From: Clostridium sp. DSM 17811
GTDB taxonomy: Bacteria > Bacillota > Clostridia > Clostridiales > Clostridiaceae
Assembly (NCBI RefSeq): GCF_018861905.1
Contig: NZ_JAHLDU010000011.1
Span: 1 to 64,000 of the forward strand
Reading direction: 5' to 3'
Length of the DNA: 64,000 nt
Below are positions 44,618-52,308 of the stretch, piece after piece (positions within the stretch are counted from its first letter, which is position 1; each line of letters opens with the position of its first letter). A model generated the notes under the pieces. That model was not told the DNA's origin and ran no database searches. It saw only the letters and a program-made list of their open reading frames with translations. The translations under genes were made by a program, and so were the position numbers.

Positions 44618-44915
44618 GGGACGCCGAGTTGGGACTTTTACTACTGGAATAGTTTTAGTTATGTTTGGGGTAATGTTTTTGCTCAGATTAATATATCCAA
44701 GTATTAATTATTTAAGACTAGCATCACTGTGGCCAGTGATTTTAGTTCTACTGGGAGTTGAAATTATTGTAGGGTGTTTAATAAACAAGGATGAGATAAT
44801 GAAATATGATTTTGCTGCAATAATTCTAATAATAATCTTAGCTGTTTTTTCAATGGGTATGGGATGTATGGAGTATGTAATTACTCATATTCAGCAGTTA
44901 AGAACTATATTGTAA
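44610..44915 (+). CDS. LiaF-/DUF5668-like small membrane protein
   Basis: A 101-residue protein with three hydrophobic helices. GTFTTGIVLVMFGVMFLL and SLWPVILVLLGVEIIVG are typical of the LiaF N-terminal/DUF5668 helical pairs seen in envelope-stress proteins, where the WP and GxE positions are conserved. There is no soluble C-terminal domain. It is the last gene of the sigma operon, which ends in a very strong terminator. Confidence 0.8.
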   Translation: MIKGRRVGTFTTGIVLVMFGVMFLLRLIYPSINYLRLASLWPVILVLLGVEIIVGCLINKDEIMKYDFAAIILIIILAVFSMGMGCMEYVITHIQQLRTIL

Positions 44916-44933
44916 GTTTTATATTATGAAAAA

Positions 44934-44989
44934 TTAGCTATAGGATAAACATTTTTTAATATGTTTATTCTATAGCTAATAGTTTTTTA
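44934..44989 (+). terminator. Terminator of the sigma operon
   Basis: 19-base arms, 44934-44952 and 44963-44981, pair almost perfectly and are followed by TAGTTTTTT. Confidence 0.9.
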
Positions 44990-45064
44990 TTGATAAATAA
45001 TTGTAAATTTTCAAAGGAAGTATCATAAGATACTATATAAAGCTTATAAAACAAAGGAGCCGTT

Positions 45065-45790
45065 ATGTATAATAATTATTCTAGAGATAATATAATAAAG
45101 CCAACAATTGTAGCTTATGCAAGTGGAGATGTAAATGGCGATAGAATACCTGATAATGTGTATTTAACTGGTATAAAAACGCCAGATAGTCCATTTATTC
45201 AGGATATAACACTTAAAATTCAAAATGGAATGACAGGTGTGTTTACAAGTATTATTCTTAATGAAAATGTAGGATATAATCCTACGTTATTTTTAGGAGA
45301 TTTTACTGGGAATTCTGTAGATGATATCTTGATAGGAATTAATACAGGGGGTAGAGGTGGAATAATGTATTATTACATTTATTCGTTTATTAATAATACA
45401 GCACAATTACTGTTTGACTTTAATGAATATAACGATATATACAAATATGATGTTATATATAAAGATAATTATAAGGTTGAAGTTATTAGTAAAACAAATA
45501 AACAAAAATACATTATTGATATCTCTAATAGGGGACGTGATTATTTAAATGAAATATATTATGCAAACGGAAAATTAAAGGTCCCAATCAACGGGTTTGT
45601 AAATCCGATAAGTGGATTATATCCTGTGGATTTCGATTCAAATGGAGTGTATGAGCTATTGGCATATCAAAGAATTGCGGGTAGATATAATGCAGACGCT
45701 TTAGGGTATGTCTTAAATACTTTGAAATGGGAAAATAATAAGTTAGATTTGTATAATCAGAATATAGCTATTTTTGGATCACAAATATAG
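45065..45790 (+). CDS. VCBS/FG-GAP repeat-like protein
   Basis: A 241-residue protein without signal peptide or membrane helix. It contains calcium-loop-like repeats: SGDVNGDRIPDNVYL (about 20-34), LGDFTGNSVDDILIG (about 78-92) and PVDFDSNGVYELLAY (about 190-204), the DxNxDGxxD style of VCBS/integrin-alpha repeats, so probably a small beta-propeller. Similar small proteins occur in Bacillus and Clostridium, often with cell-wall or spore functions; the role is unknown. RBS AAAGGAGCCGTT. A putative amidase gene follows 34 bases later on the same strand. Confidence 0.75.
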   Translation: MYNNYSRDNIIKPTIVAYASGDVNGDRIPDNVYLTGIKTPDSPFIQDITLKIQNGMTGVFTSIILNENVGYNPTLFLGDFTGNSVDDILIGINTGGRGGIMYYYIYSFINNTAQLLFDFNEYNDIYKYDVIYKDNYKVEVISKTNKQKYIIDISNRGRDYLNEIYYANGKLKVPINGFVNPISGLYPVDFDSNGVYELLAYQRIAGRYNADALGYVLNTLKWENNKLDLYNQNIAIFGSQI

Positions 45791-45824
45791 CTATATTCTG
45801 ATATAAATTTAAAGGAGTAATAGT

Positions 45825-46331
45825 ATGCCAAGCAAATATGATAGAAAATTAGCAACAAGTTATGCGGTGAAGTACGCTCTTGAGCCAAACAAAAGATATA
45901 AGTTCTATGAATTTGTTAATGGAAATGGGGGGGATTGTACTAATTTTGTTTCTCAGTGTTTAATGGCAGGTGGAGCAACAATGGATTACAATAATGTTAG
46001 ACCTTGGTGGTATGATGGTAGAGGTAAATCTTCAATTTGTTGGGCTGTTGCTAATTCGCTGTTCTGGTATTTAAAAACGAATCAAAAACTAAATAGAAAT
46101 GTTATTAAGGGTTTAGAGGTAGAGGACCTAAGTAAACTTGAAATTGGAGATGTAGTATTTTACGAAAACTATGGTAATTCTATTTTTCATGCGGCAATAA
46201 TAACATCCTTTATAGACGAGTCTGGAATTCATGAACCTCGCATATCTCAACATTCATATAATCAGATTAATGAAACATATGTAAAAAACTATGATTATAA
46301 AAAAGCACATTTTCTTAAAATTACATTATGA
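45825..46331 (+). CDS. Putative amidase domain protein (NlpC/P60-like cysteine peptidase)
   Basis: A 168-residue protein equal to one putative amidase domain (Amidase_6 type). GGDCTNFVSQCLMAGGA (about 36-52) has the catalytic Cys, FHAAIITSF (about 124-132) the His, and SQHSYNQINETY a third conserved position; RPWWYDGRG is a family landmark. Such domains cut cell-wall peptide or amide bonds. No signal peptide, so it may act in the mother cell or be released during spore formation or lysis. RBS AAAGGAG. It probably shares a transcript with the VCBS-like gene. Confidence 0.88.
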   Translation: MPSKYDRKLATSYAVKYALEPNKRYKFYEFVNGNGGDCTNFVSQCLMAGGATMDYNNVRPWWYDGRGKSSICWAVANSLFWYLKTNQKLNRNVIKGLEVEDLSKLEIGDVVFYENYGNSIFHAAIITSFIDESGIHEPRISQHSYNQINETYVKNYDYKKAHFLKITL

Positions 46332-46383
46332 TAATCATATGTGTTACCTTCAATTTTTTTATTGATTTGATTTTATTATTTAA

Positions 46384-46422
46384 AAATATAGACTTACCAA
46401 TTGGCAAGTCTATATTTTTTGA
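46384..46422. terminator. Bidirectional terminator between the amidase and bdh genes
   Basis: AAATATAGACTT (46384-46395) pairs with AAGTCTATATTT (46406-46417), with T-runs on both sides. Confidence 0.8.
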
Positions 46423-46429
46423 ATATTTA

Positions 46430-47593
46430 TTATAAAGAAGCTTTATAAATATTTAAAACATCCTGCATGGCAAGTGGCTTGAAAGATCCAAGTTTTCCAT
46501 GTGATGTGGCTTGTTTTGCCATTTTTTCTAATTTATCTTCACCAATACCTATCTCTCTTAAAGTGGAAGGTATCCCAAGTGATATAAAATGTTCTTTTGT
46601 TTTCTCAATAGATTTATGTGCTATATCATATTTGTCAGTGTCAGGGTTAAGTCCCCAAACATTAACTCCATATTCAACAAATTTGTCTAATGTATTATCA
46701 TTTAGTGCGTACAACATCCAATGTGGTGTTAGAATTGCAAGACCTACTCCATGAGTAATATCATAGAATGCACTTAGTTCATGTTCCATTGCATGAACAC
46801 TCCACTCTGTTTCTTTTCCGTAACTTAATAAACCATTTATAGCAAGACTTGAAGTCCACATTAAATTAGATCTTGCTTCATAATTTGTAGGATCAGACAT
46901 TGCTATTTCACCATATTTTATACAAGTTTTAAGAAGTGCTTCTGCCATTCTATTTTGCATAAAAGCTTCATTTGTGTTACTAAAGTACACTTCAAAAATA
47001 TGACTCATTATATCGGCTGTACCTGCAGCTGTTTGATTTTTAGGTACTGAAAATGTATTAGTAGGGTCTAGTATTGAAAATTTAGGTGCCATGTCAGGAT
47101 TGAATGTTGGTAATTTCTCATTTGTATCTAAATTTGAGATTACGGCACCAGCATCCATTTCAGAACCAGTGGCTGCAAGTGTTAATATGGTCGCAATTGG
47201 TAGGACTTTGGTAATTTTTCTTGAATTAAGTACAATATCCCATGCATCACCATTGTAGTAATATCCTGCTCCTATAACCTTTGAGCAATCAATTACACTT
47301 CCTCCGCCTACAGCAAGTATAATGTCTACTTTATTTTCTCGGCATAGTTCAATTCCTTTTCTTACACTTGTTATTCTTGGATTAGGTTCTACACCAGATA
47401 GTTCGCAGAACTCTATATCATTTTTATTAAATATTGTTACTATTTTATCATATAGCCCACTTTTTTTTATACTACCTCCACCGTAAACAAGTAAAACCTT
47501 AGAACCATATTTTTTTATATTATTTGCGAGAACATCAATTTTATCCTTCCCAAAAAATATTTTTGTACCAATTGAATAATCAAAATTTAACAT
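46430..47593 (-). CDS. bdh: Iron-containing alcohol dehydrogenase, butanol dehydrogenase type
   Basis: A 387-residue type III alcohol dehydrogenase of the BdhA/BdhB/YqhD branch, interconverting medium aldehydes and alcohols with NAD(P)H. Cofactor fold: VYGGGSIKKSG (about 37-47) and AVGGGSVIDCSKVIG (about 94-108). Metal ligands: TADIMSHIFEVYF (Asp and His, about 193-205) and HAMEHELSAFYDITHG (two His, about 266-281). The length and EHELSAFYDITHG match clostridial butanol dehydrogenases. It follows a TetR gene by 47 bases and probably shares its control. RBS AAAGGAGAT. Confidence 0.94.
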   Translation of the reverse strand: MLNFDYSIGTKIFFGKDKIDVLANNIKKYGSKVLLVYGGGSIKKSGLYDKIVTIFNKNDIEFCELSGVEPNPRITSVRKGIELCRENKVDIILAVGGGSVIDCSKVIGAGYYYNGDAWDIVLNSRKITKVLPIATILTLAATGSEMDAGAVISNLDTNEKLPTFNPDMAPKFSILDPTNTFSVPKNQTAAGTADIMSHIFEVYFSNTNEAFMQNRMAEALLKTCIKYGEIAMSDPTNYEARSNLMWTSSLAINGLLSYGKETEWSVHAMEHELSAFYDITHGVGLAILTPHWMLYALNDNTLDKFVEYGVNVWGLNPDTDKYDIAHKSIEKTKEHFISLGIPSTLREIGIGEDKLEKMAKQATSHGKLGSFKPLAMQDVLNIYKASL

Positions 47594-47640
47594 TTTATAT
47601 CTCCTTTATTTTAAGATTTGTATTTTTTATTTGATATTAT

Positions 47641-48201
47641 TTATGATAGTTTTATTCCATTCCAAAATCCTTCAAAAACTTCATTTATAATTTTTTCATC
47701 TACATTAAACATCTTTGAATTAAATGTTCTATATAATTGAGTTATAGTACCAAGCATTAGTATTGTAACAGCTTCATATGAAATTTTTCTGATTACATTA
47801 GTATTAACTGCTCTAACATAAAGATCTCTTAGATGAGAGTATTTCTCTAAATTGCTTTTAACTACATCTTGGCTTATATATGGTGAAGTTGCATACTGAT
47901 CCATAAATTTTGCTTCTAATTGATTATTGATATGATAGTCAACCATGTTTCTCCATTTTAAATAATATTCATCATGTGAACTAATATCATCATACATTCC
48001 TTTAAGAATAGCATTATTAAAGTCTGTTTTTATATAGGTATACAATTCGTTAATAATATCTTCTTTATTTTTAAAATATCGATATATCGTTCCTGCCGCA
48101 ACGCCTGAATCACTAGCTATCATTGATATTGGAGCACCATGAAAACCATTTTCGGTTATAAGTTTTAGAGTACTTCGCATAATTAAAGTCTTTTTATTCA
48201 T
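47641..48201 (-). CDS. TetR/AcrR-family regulator of bdh
   Basis: A 186-residue regulator. N-terminal helix-turn-helix: FHGAPISMIASDSGVAAGTI, then YRYFKNKEDIINELY. The C-terminal effector domain is helical with no clear ligand clue. The start at 48201 (MNKKTLIM) is preferred: GGGAGAAG lies about 10 bases upstream, and a longer frame from ATG 48237 would begin inside the palindromic operator. Autoregulation through that operator would also govern bdh downstream, which fits an alcohol or aldehyde sensor, an inference only. Confidence 0.9.
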   Translation of the reverse strand: MNKKTLIMRSTLKLITENGFHGAPISMIASDSGVAAGTIYRYFKNKEDIINELYTYIKTDFNNAILKGMYDDISSHDEYYLKWRNMVDYHINNQLEAKFMDQYATSPYISQDVVKSNLEKYSHLRDLYVRAVNTNVIRKISYEAVTILMLGTITQLYRTFNSKMFNVDEKIINEVFEGFWNGIKLS

Positions 48202-48223
48202 CTGACCAAAACTTCTCCCTTCG

Positions 48224-48239
48224 GAATGAACGTTCATTC
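48224..48239 (-). promoter_or_regulatory. Perfect 16-bp palindromic TetR operator
   Basis: GAATGAACGTTCATTC is a perfect palindrome 22 bases before the regulator start codon, the usual form of a TetR/AcrR operator. Confidence 0.82.
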
Positions 48240-48411
48240 ATAATGCAATGTTATCTTATCGTGTAAGAGATGTCAATGCCATATTAAATATATGTTTATT
48301 TATTGTTTTTGATAAAATATGCAGTAAAAAAAAGGTTTTTTTGGAAAAATGACGAAAGTAAATAGAGAAATAGAAATTTAGTGTATTGTTATTATATTAG
48401 GAGGGGTTAAA

Positions 48412-48780
48412 GTGATAGAAAATTTGCTAAAAATATTGGTTTGTGATGATTCTATGCTAATTAGAAAAAAATTGAAAGAGGTATTAAAAAGTTGTGGTTG
48501 TAATAATATTTTAGAAGCATCTAATGGGCAAGAGGCCGTAGATAGTTACAAAGAGAATAATCCAGATTTAGTATTTATGGATATCATTATGCCTTTTAAA
48601 AATGGAATTGAGGCTGTTAAAGAAATAATAGAATTTGATAATGACGCAAAGGTAGTAATGGCATCTTCAGCTGGAACAAAGGAACATGTAAAGGTTGCGA
48701 TAAAAGCAGGAGCATTTGAATTTGTTCAAAAGCCTTGGGAAAAGGAACAAATTAATAAAATTCTTCTTAATCTAAAATAA
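48412..48780 (+). CDS. CheY-like single-domain response regulator
   Basis: A 122-residue receiver domain with no output domain. The acidic pocket is CDDS (about 11-14), the phospho-acceptor Asp is in LVFMDIIMP (about residue 57), the switch Ser/Thr in MASSAG, and the conserved Lys in VQKPW. The start is GTG after TTAGGAGGGG. It lies 16 bases before a CheX-like fusion gene, so the pair probably forms a phosphorylation/dephosphorylation module. Its kinase is not in the window. Confidence 0.92.
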   Translation: MIENLLKILVCDDSMLIRKKLKEVLKSCGCNNILEASNGQEAVDSYKENNPDLVFMDIIMPFKNGIEAVKEIIEFDNDAKVVMASSAGTKEHVKVAIKAGAFEFVQKPWEKEQINKILLNLK

Positions 48781-48796
48781 GTAAGGAGGTCATGCA

Positions 48797-49669
48797 ATGT
48801 TTAGTCAGTATTTTGGCCAATATTTATTAAATGAAAAATATTTAACTGCTACGCAATTAAAGATGGCAGTAGAATATCAGCAATCAGTACGATTAAAACT
48901 AGGGGTTTTAGCAGTAAATGCAGGATATATGAATGCGGATCAGGCAAGTAAGGTACATTCAATGCAAACAAAACTTGATAGAAGATTTGGGGAAATAGCT
49001 GTTGATATGGAATATTTAAAAGAAGAACAAGTAGAGGAATTGCTTTCATCTCAAAGATTTGGACATCTTCTACTTGCGCAAGCACTAATTGATAAAAAGT
49101 ATATGTCACTAGAAAAGTTTGAAGAGTCAATTTACGAGTATAAGAAAAAATATAATATTTCGGAAGCTCAGTTTGATAAACTGCAAAGAGATGATGTAGA
49201 TGAGATTATAGATATTTATATAAATTTAGAAAATGATAAATATGGTACTGAAATCAAAAATTACATAGCTTTATTTATGAGGAATGTAATTCGTTTTATT
49301 GATTCTGAGGTTTATACTAATAAATTTATGAAAGTTAAAGAATTCAAGACAGAATTCTGCGTAAGTCAAAGAATAAAAAACTCAATTAATTTTTTAACTT
49401 ATATTAATGCAAAGGAAGATGTTTTTGCATTATTAGCATCTAGATATGCAGAGGAAGAATTATTAACTGTAGATGAAATGGCTAAAGACTCTGTGGGTGA
49501 GTTCTTGAATTTAAACAATGGGTTATATCTTGTAGGAATGTCTAATATAGGTATAGAACTTGATATGGAGCCTCAGATAGAGTTTTCTGGAAAAACAATA
49601 TATTCAACATATGTGATCCCAATAGTATTACCTTTTGGTAAAATAGAACTTATTATATCTCATTTGTAG
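48797..49669 (+). CDS. MshEN-like/CheX-like fusion protein
   Basis: A 290-residue soluble protein with two regions. Residues 1-115 hold two repeats of the pattern GQYLLNEKYLTATQLKMAVEYQ and FGEIAVDMEYLKEEQVEELLSSQ, with spacing like the MshEN/GSPII_E N-terminal repeats that bind c-di-GMP in some proteins. Residues 150-290 resemble CheX/CheC phosphatases: DSVGEFLNLNNGLYL (about 233-247) holds the Glu-x2-Asn catalytic pair that attacks phospho-CheY. It is likely the phosphatase of the adjacent CheY, with a regulatory N-terminal sensor. Domain assignments are by eye. RBS AAGGAGGT. Confidence 0.65.
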   Translation: MFSQYFGQYLLNEKYLTATQLKMAVEYQQSVRLKLGVLAVNAGYMNADQASKVHSMQTKLDRRFGEIAVDMEYLKEEQVEELLSSQRFGHLLLAQALIDKKYMSLEKFEESIYEYKKKYNISEAQFDKLQRDDVDEIIDIYINLENDKYGTEIKNYIALFMRNVIRFIDSEVYTNKFMKVKEFKTEFCVSQRIKNSINFLTYINAKEDVFALLASRYAEEELLTVDEMAKDSVGEFLNLNNGLYLVGMSNIGIELDMEPQIEFSGKTIYSTYVIPIVLPFGKIELIISHL

Positions 49670-49744
49670 AAGATGTTTAGTAGAAATCATATGCTTTTAT
49701 GTATTTATAGCAATAAAGGTTAATATAAAAAGACAATATTAAAA

Positions 49745-49773
49745 TTGTAATTTTATCTGTAAAATGATACAAT
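49745..49773 (+). promoter_or_regulatory. Promoter of a small gene
   Basis: TTGTAA (49745-49750), 17 bases, TACAAT (49768-49773). It drives the short ORF at 49854 and its terminator. Confidence 0.65.
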
Positions 49774-49853
49774 GAATTTATAACATAAGTAAAGAAAAAA
49801 TATAATAAATATTATATAAAAAATATTATTAAATGATAAAGGGAGTGATGTTT

Positions 49854-50000
49854 GTGTTAGCTTGTATTAAAATTTCTCAAACTAAAGAACTGAAAATATC
49901 ATCTAACATAGTCATAGATAAACTCACTTGCGTTAAAATTAATATGGGATTAAAATATAATTTAGTTAGAAAACACCTAGAAGCGGTATGCGCTTTCTAG
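49854..50000 (+). CDS. Hypothetical 48-residue protein
   Basis: A short frame with GTG start (AAAGGGAG 8 bases upstream; an ATG 6 bases earlier is also in frame). It reads LACIKISQTKELKISSNIV..., mixed charged and hydrophobic with three cysteines and a basic C-terminus (YNLVRKHLEAVCAF). The last codons lie inside a terminator hairpin. A promoter, ribosome site, ORF and terminator within 270 bases make a complete small gene, or a small RNA that happens to have an ORF. No family recognised. Confidence 0.45.
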   Translation: MLACIKISQTKELKISSNIVIDKLTCVKINMGLKYNLVRKHLEAVCAF

Positions 50001-50016
50001 GTGTTTTCTTTTTAGA
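49969..50016 (+). terminator. Terminator of the small gene
   Basis: AGAAAACACCTAGAA pairs with TTTCTAGGTGTTTTCT across a short loop containing GCGGTATGCGC, followed by TTTT; the ORF stop lies in the right arm. Confidence 0.88.
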
Positions 50017-50105
50017 ATTTTGGATATGTGAAATTCTTAAGATATAATTAATTATTATGTTATGTTTTTTTAAAAAATAAAAGAAATTAAAAGGAGAATT
50101 TATTT

Positions 50106-50654
50106 ATGAATAAAAGCGAAATTATAATTAAGGGATTACCTGTAAAAACAAATAGGCTAGAGAGTGGAGATGTTAATTTACTCTTTAAAATAGGAACTTA
50201 TGATGATATGGAATCGGTTTATAGAGTAGTTGTAAAAAAAGATTATTGGAGAGATGCAGTAGTAGGTATGGAAGATGTAAATTATTTTGTTATTAAAGGT
50301 GAACTTAAAGCATGTGTAAATCGTACAGGTACACCTTTTATTTCAGTAGAAGCAACATCAATAAAAATATTTCACTTGTTAAAAGATGAAAATGGACAAA
50401 TAGATTTAAATTATGAAATGCCAGTTGGAACTGATGAAATAATGGATATAACAAAGTTAGTAAATGAAAATGAAGGTATGTCTTTAAAAAGATCAAAAAA
50501 CAAGGCATTAAATTACATGAAAAATAATAATAAGTTCAATAAACCAATCGTTGTTAAAAAAGGAAGTCTTGTTATTGTGTCAGGACATGATCAATACGCA
50601 GCAGCACAGGAACTTGGAATAAATAATGTCCCAGTTTCATATTCGGATAACTGA
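50106..50654 (+). CDS. Hypothetical protein with OB-like and ParB-like parts
   Basis: A 182-residue protein I cannot name. Residues 1-100 look like a beta-barrel resembling small OB-fold domains (FKIGTYDDMESVYRVVVKKDYW, ACVNRTGTPFISVEATSIKIFH). The C-terminal 50 residues, KPIVVKKGSLVIVSGHDQYAAAQELG (landmark only) and NNVPVSYSD, resemble the ParB/Srx-type nuclease segment, where a G-H-x-R-x-x-A-like motif is usual; here GHDQYAAAQ lacks the Arg. RBS AAAGGAGAA. It is monocistronic with its own terminator. Confidence 0.55.
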   Translation: MNKSEIIIKGLPVKTNRLESGDVNLLFKIGTYDDMESVYRVVVKKDYWRDAVVGMEDVNYFVIKGELKACVNRTGTPFISVEATSIKIFHLLKDENGQIDLNYEMPVGTDEIMDITKLVNENEGMSLKRSKNKALNYMKNNNKFNKPIVVKKGSLVIVSGHDQYAAAQELGINNVPVSYSDN

Positions 50655-50687
50655 CAAGTGGGAACTTTGTTCCCACTTGTTTTTTCG
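50653..50687 (+). terminator. Terminator after the OB/ParB-like gene
   Basis: ACAAGTGGGAAC pairs with GTTCCCACTTGT around a TTT loop and is followed by TTTTT. Confidence 0.88.
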
Positions 50688-50746
50688 TGAAGGGTATATT
50701 ATAAATAAAACATACAATTTATTATTAGTACATAATAACATAAGAG

Positions 50747-50784
50747 AAAAGATAGCTGCAGAAATTGCAGCTATCTTTTTATAA
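50747..50784. terminator. Orphan perfect hairpin with T-tail
   Basis: AAAAGATAGCTGCA (50747-50760) pairs perfectly with TGCAGCTATCTTTT (50766-50779), then T. It lies about 70 bases after another terminator, so it may end a short untranslated RNA starting near 50700 or serve as a second stop. 50785-50870 holds nothing else I can support. Confidence 0.6.
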
Positions 50785-50879
50785 AGGGCATTATAATTAT
50801 GAACATAAAATATAAATTATGCAATTATTAAAAAAATGAATGAATTGAAATATTTATTTTTAAATAAATCAGAAAAGTA

Positions 50880-50908
50880 TTGATAAGCGTAAAATTATAT
50901 GCTATTAT
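50880..50908 (+). promoter_or_regulatory. Promoter of the liv operon
   Basis: TTGATA (50880-50885), 17 bases, TATTAT (50903-50908), leaving a leader of about 150 bases before livJ. Confidence 0.6.
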
Positions 50909-51063
50909 TAATAAAAATTACGAATTATGAATGATGTAAAAATTATTTATTCATAAAATACTATTATGCGGTAATTATTTTATAGGGTATTGGTACACAA
51001 TTATTTAGGAAATGTATGCCAATATTAATCAAGAAATAAATATAAAATTAGGGGGGCTATTAA

Positions 51064-52209
51064 ATGTTTAAAAAGAAAATGTCGTTATTACTATCTATGG
51101 CTATGGCTATAGGATTACTTGCAGGATGTGGTGCAAAAAGTGCATCAACTACAGGAGATATAAAAATTGGAGTTGTATTACCACTTACTGGTTCAGTTTC
51201 ATCTTTTGGAAAATCTGGACAAAATGGTATAAAATTATTAGAAGATCAAGTGAACAAAGCTGGCGGAATTAATGGACGTAAGATTAAGTTTATTTATGAA
51301 GATGATGAAGGTAAACCAGATACTGCAACAACCGTTGGTACAAAACTTATTAGTAGTGACAATGTTGTAGCAATAGTTGGTCCATTAACTAGCGGATCGG
51401 CTATAGCCCTCGGACCAATAGCTACTCAAAGCAAAATACCAATGATTACTGGATCAGGAACAAACCCAGATGTTACTAAAAAAGGTGGAGAATATGTTTA
51501 TAGGGCATGTTTTATAGATCCTTTCCAAGGTAGTGTTTTAGCAAAATTTGCTTCAGGAGATTTAAAGGCGAAAACAGCTGCTATTCTTTATGATAATGGT
51601 AATGATTATTCTAAGGGATTGGCTGAGTTCTTTGAAAAAGGTTTTGTTGCAGCAGGCGGAAAAATAGTTGCGAAAGAAACTTATGCTACAGGAGACAAAG
51701 ATTTTAAGGCACAGCTTACAAAAATGCAACCAACAAAACCAGATGTAGTATTACTTCCTGATTATTATGGAACAGTTGGTAATATTGCAAAGCAAGCAAG
51801 GGCTATTGGAATAAATGCTCCACTCCTTGGTGGAGATGGTTGGGATTCAGCTGAATTATTTAAGGTTGGTGGAACTGCAGTTAATGGATGTTATTTATCT
51901 GATCATTACTCAGCTGAGGATACAGCACCTATAGTTGTCGCATTCCAAAAAGAATACAAAGCAAAATACAATTTAAATGCAGATGCTATGGCAGTTTTAA
52001 ATTACGATGCTGCAAAAATAATGGTAGAAGCTATAAAAACTGCTGGTAAAACAGATGGACCAAGTATTAAAGCGGCACTCGCAAAAACTAATCTTGAAGT
52101 AGTATCTGGTAAAGTATCTTTTGATGCAAATAGAGATGCAATCAAAGGCGCCGTAATTTTAAAGGTTGATGGTGGTAAGTTTAATTTTGTTAAGAAACTT
52201 GTTCCTTAA
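51064..52209 (+). CDS. livJ: Branched-chain amino acid ABC transporter, binding lipoprotein
   Basis: A 381-residue type I periplasmic-binding protein. The lipoprotein signal ends in LLAGCGAKS (Cys22). The mature domain starts with IKIGVVLPLTGSVSSFGKSG and contains AIVGPLTSGSAIALGPIA (about 97-114) and LLPDYYGTVGNIAKQAR, typical LivJ/amide-binding motifs that hold the amino acid carboxylate and amine. It leads an operon with the complete set of permeases and ATPases. RBS AGGGGGGCT. Confidence 0.95.
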   Translation: MFKKKMSLLLSMAMAIGLLAGCGAKSASTTGDIKIGVVLPLTGSVSSFGKSGQNGIKLLEDQVNKAGGINGRKIKFIYEDDEGKPDTATTVGTKLISSDNVVAIVGPLTSGSAIALGPIATQSKIPMITGSGTNPDVTKKGGEYVYRACFIDPFQGSVLAKFASGDLKAKTAAILYDNGNDYSKGLAEFFEKGFVAAGGKIVAKETYATGDKDFKAQLTKMQPTKPDVVLLPDYYGTVGNIAKQARAIGINAPLLGGDGWDSAELFKVGGTAVNGCYLSDHYSAEDTAPIVVAFQKEYKAKYNLNADAMAVLNYDAAKIMVEAIKTAGKTDGPSIKAALAKTNLEVVSGKVSFDANRDAIKGAVILKVDGGKFNFVKKLVP

Positions 52210-52308
52210 TAGAAAAACAGAAAAATAAAGTTAGCAGACATACTTCATTAATAAATTGTAGTATGTCTGTATTTTAAAATATAAATTATGAGAAATGGGG
52301 GAAAATAA

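Noticed and set aside
50865-50885. Possible CodY box ahead of the liv operon
   Set aside because: AAATCAGAAAAGT-type match has about five mismatches to AATTTTCNGAAAATT; too weak to claim, although CodY control of liv would be plausible.
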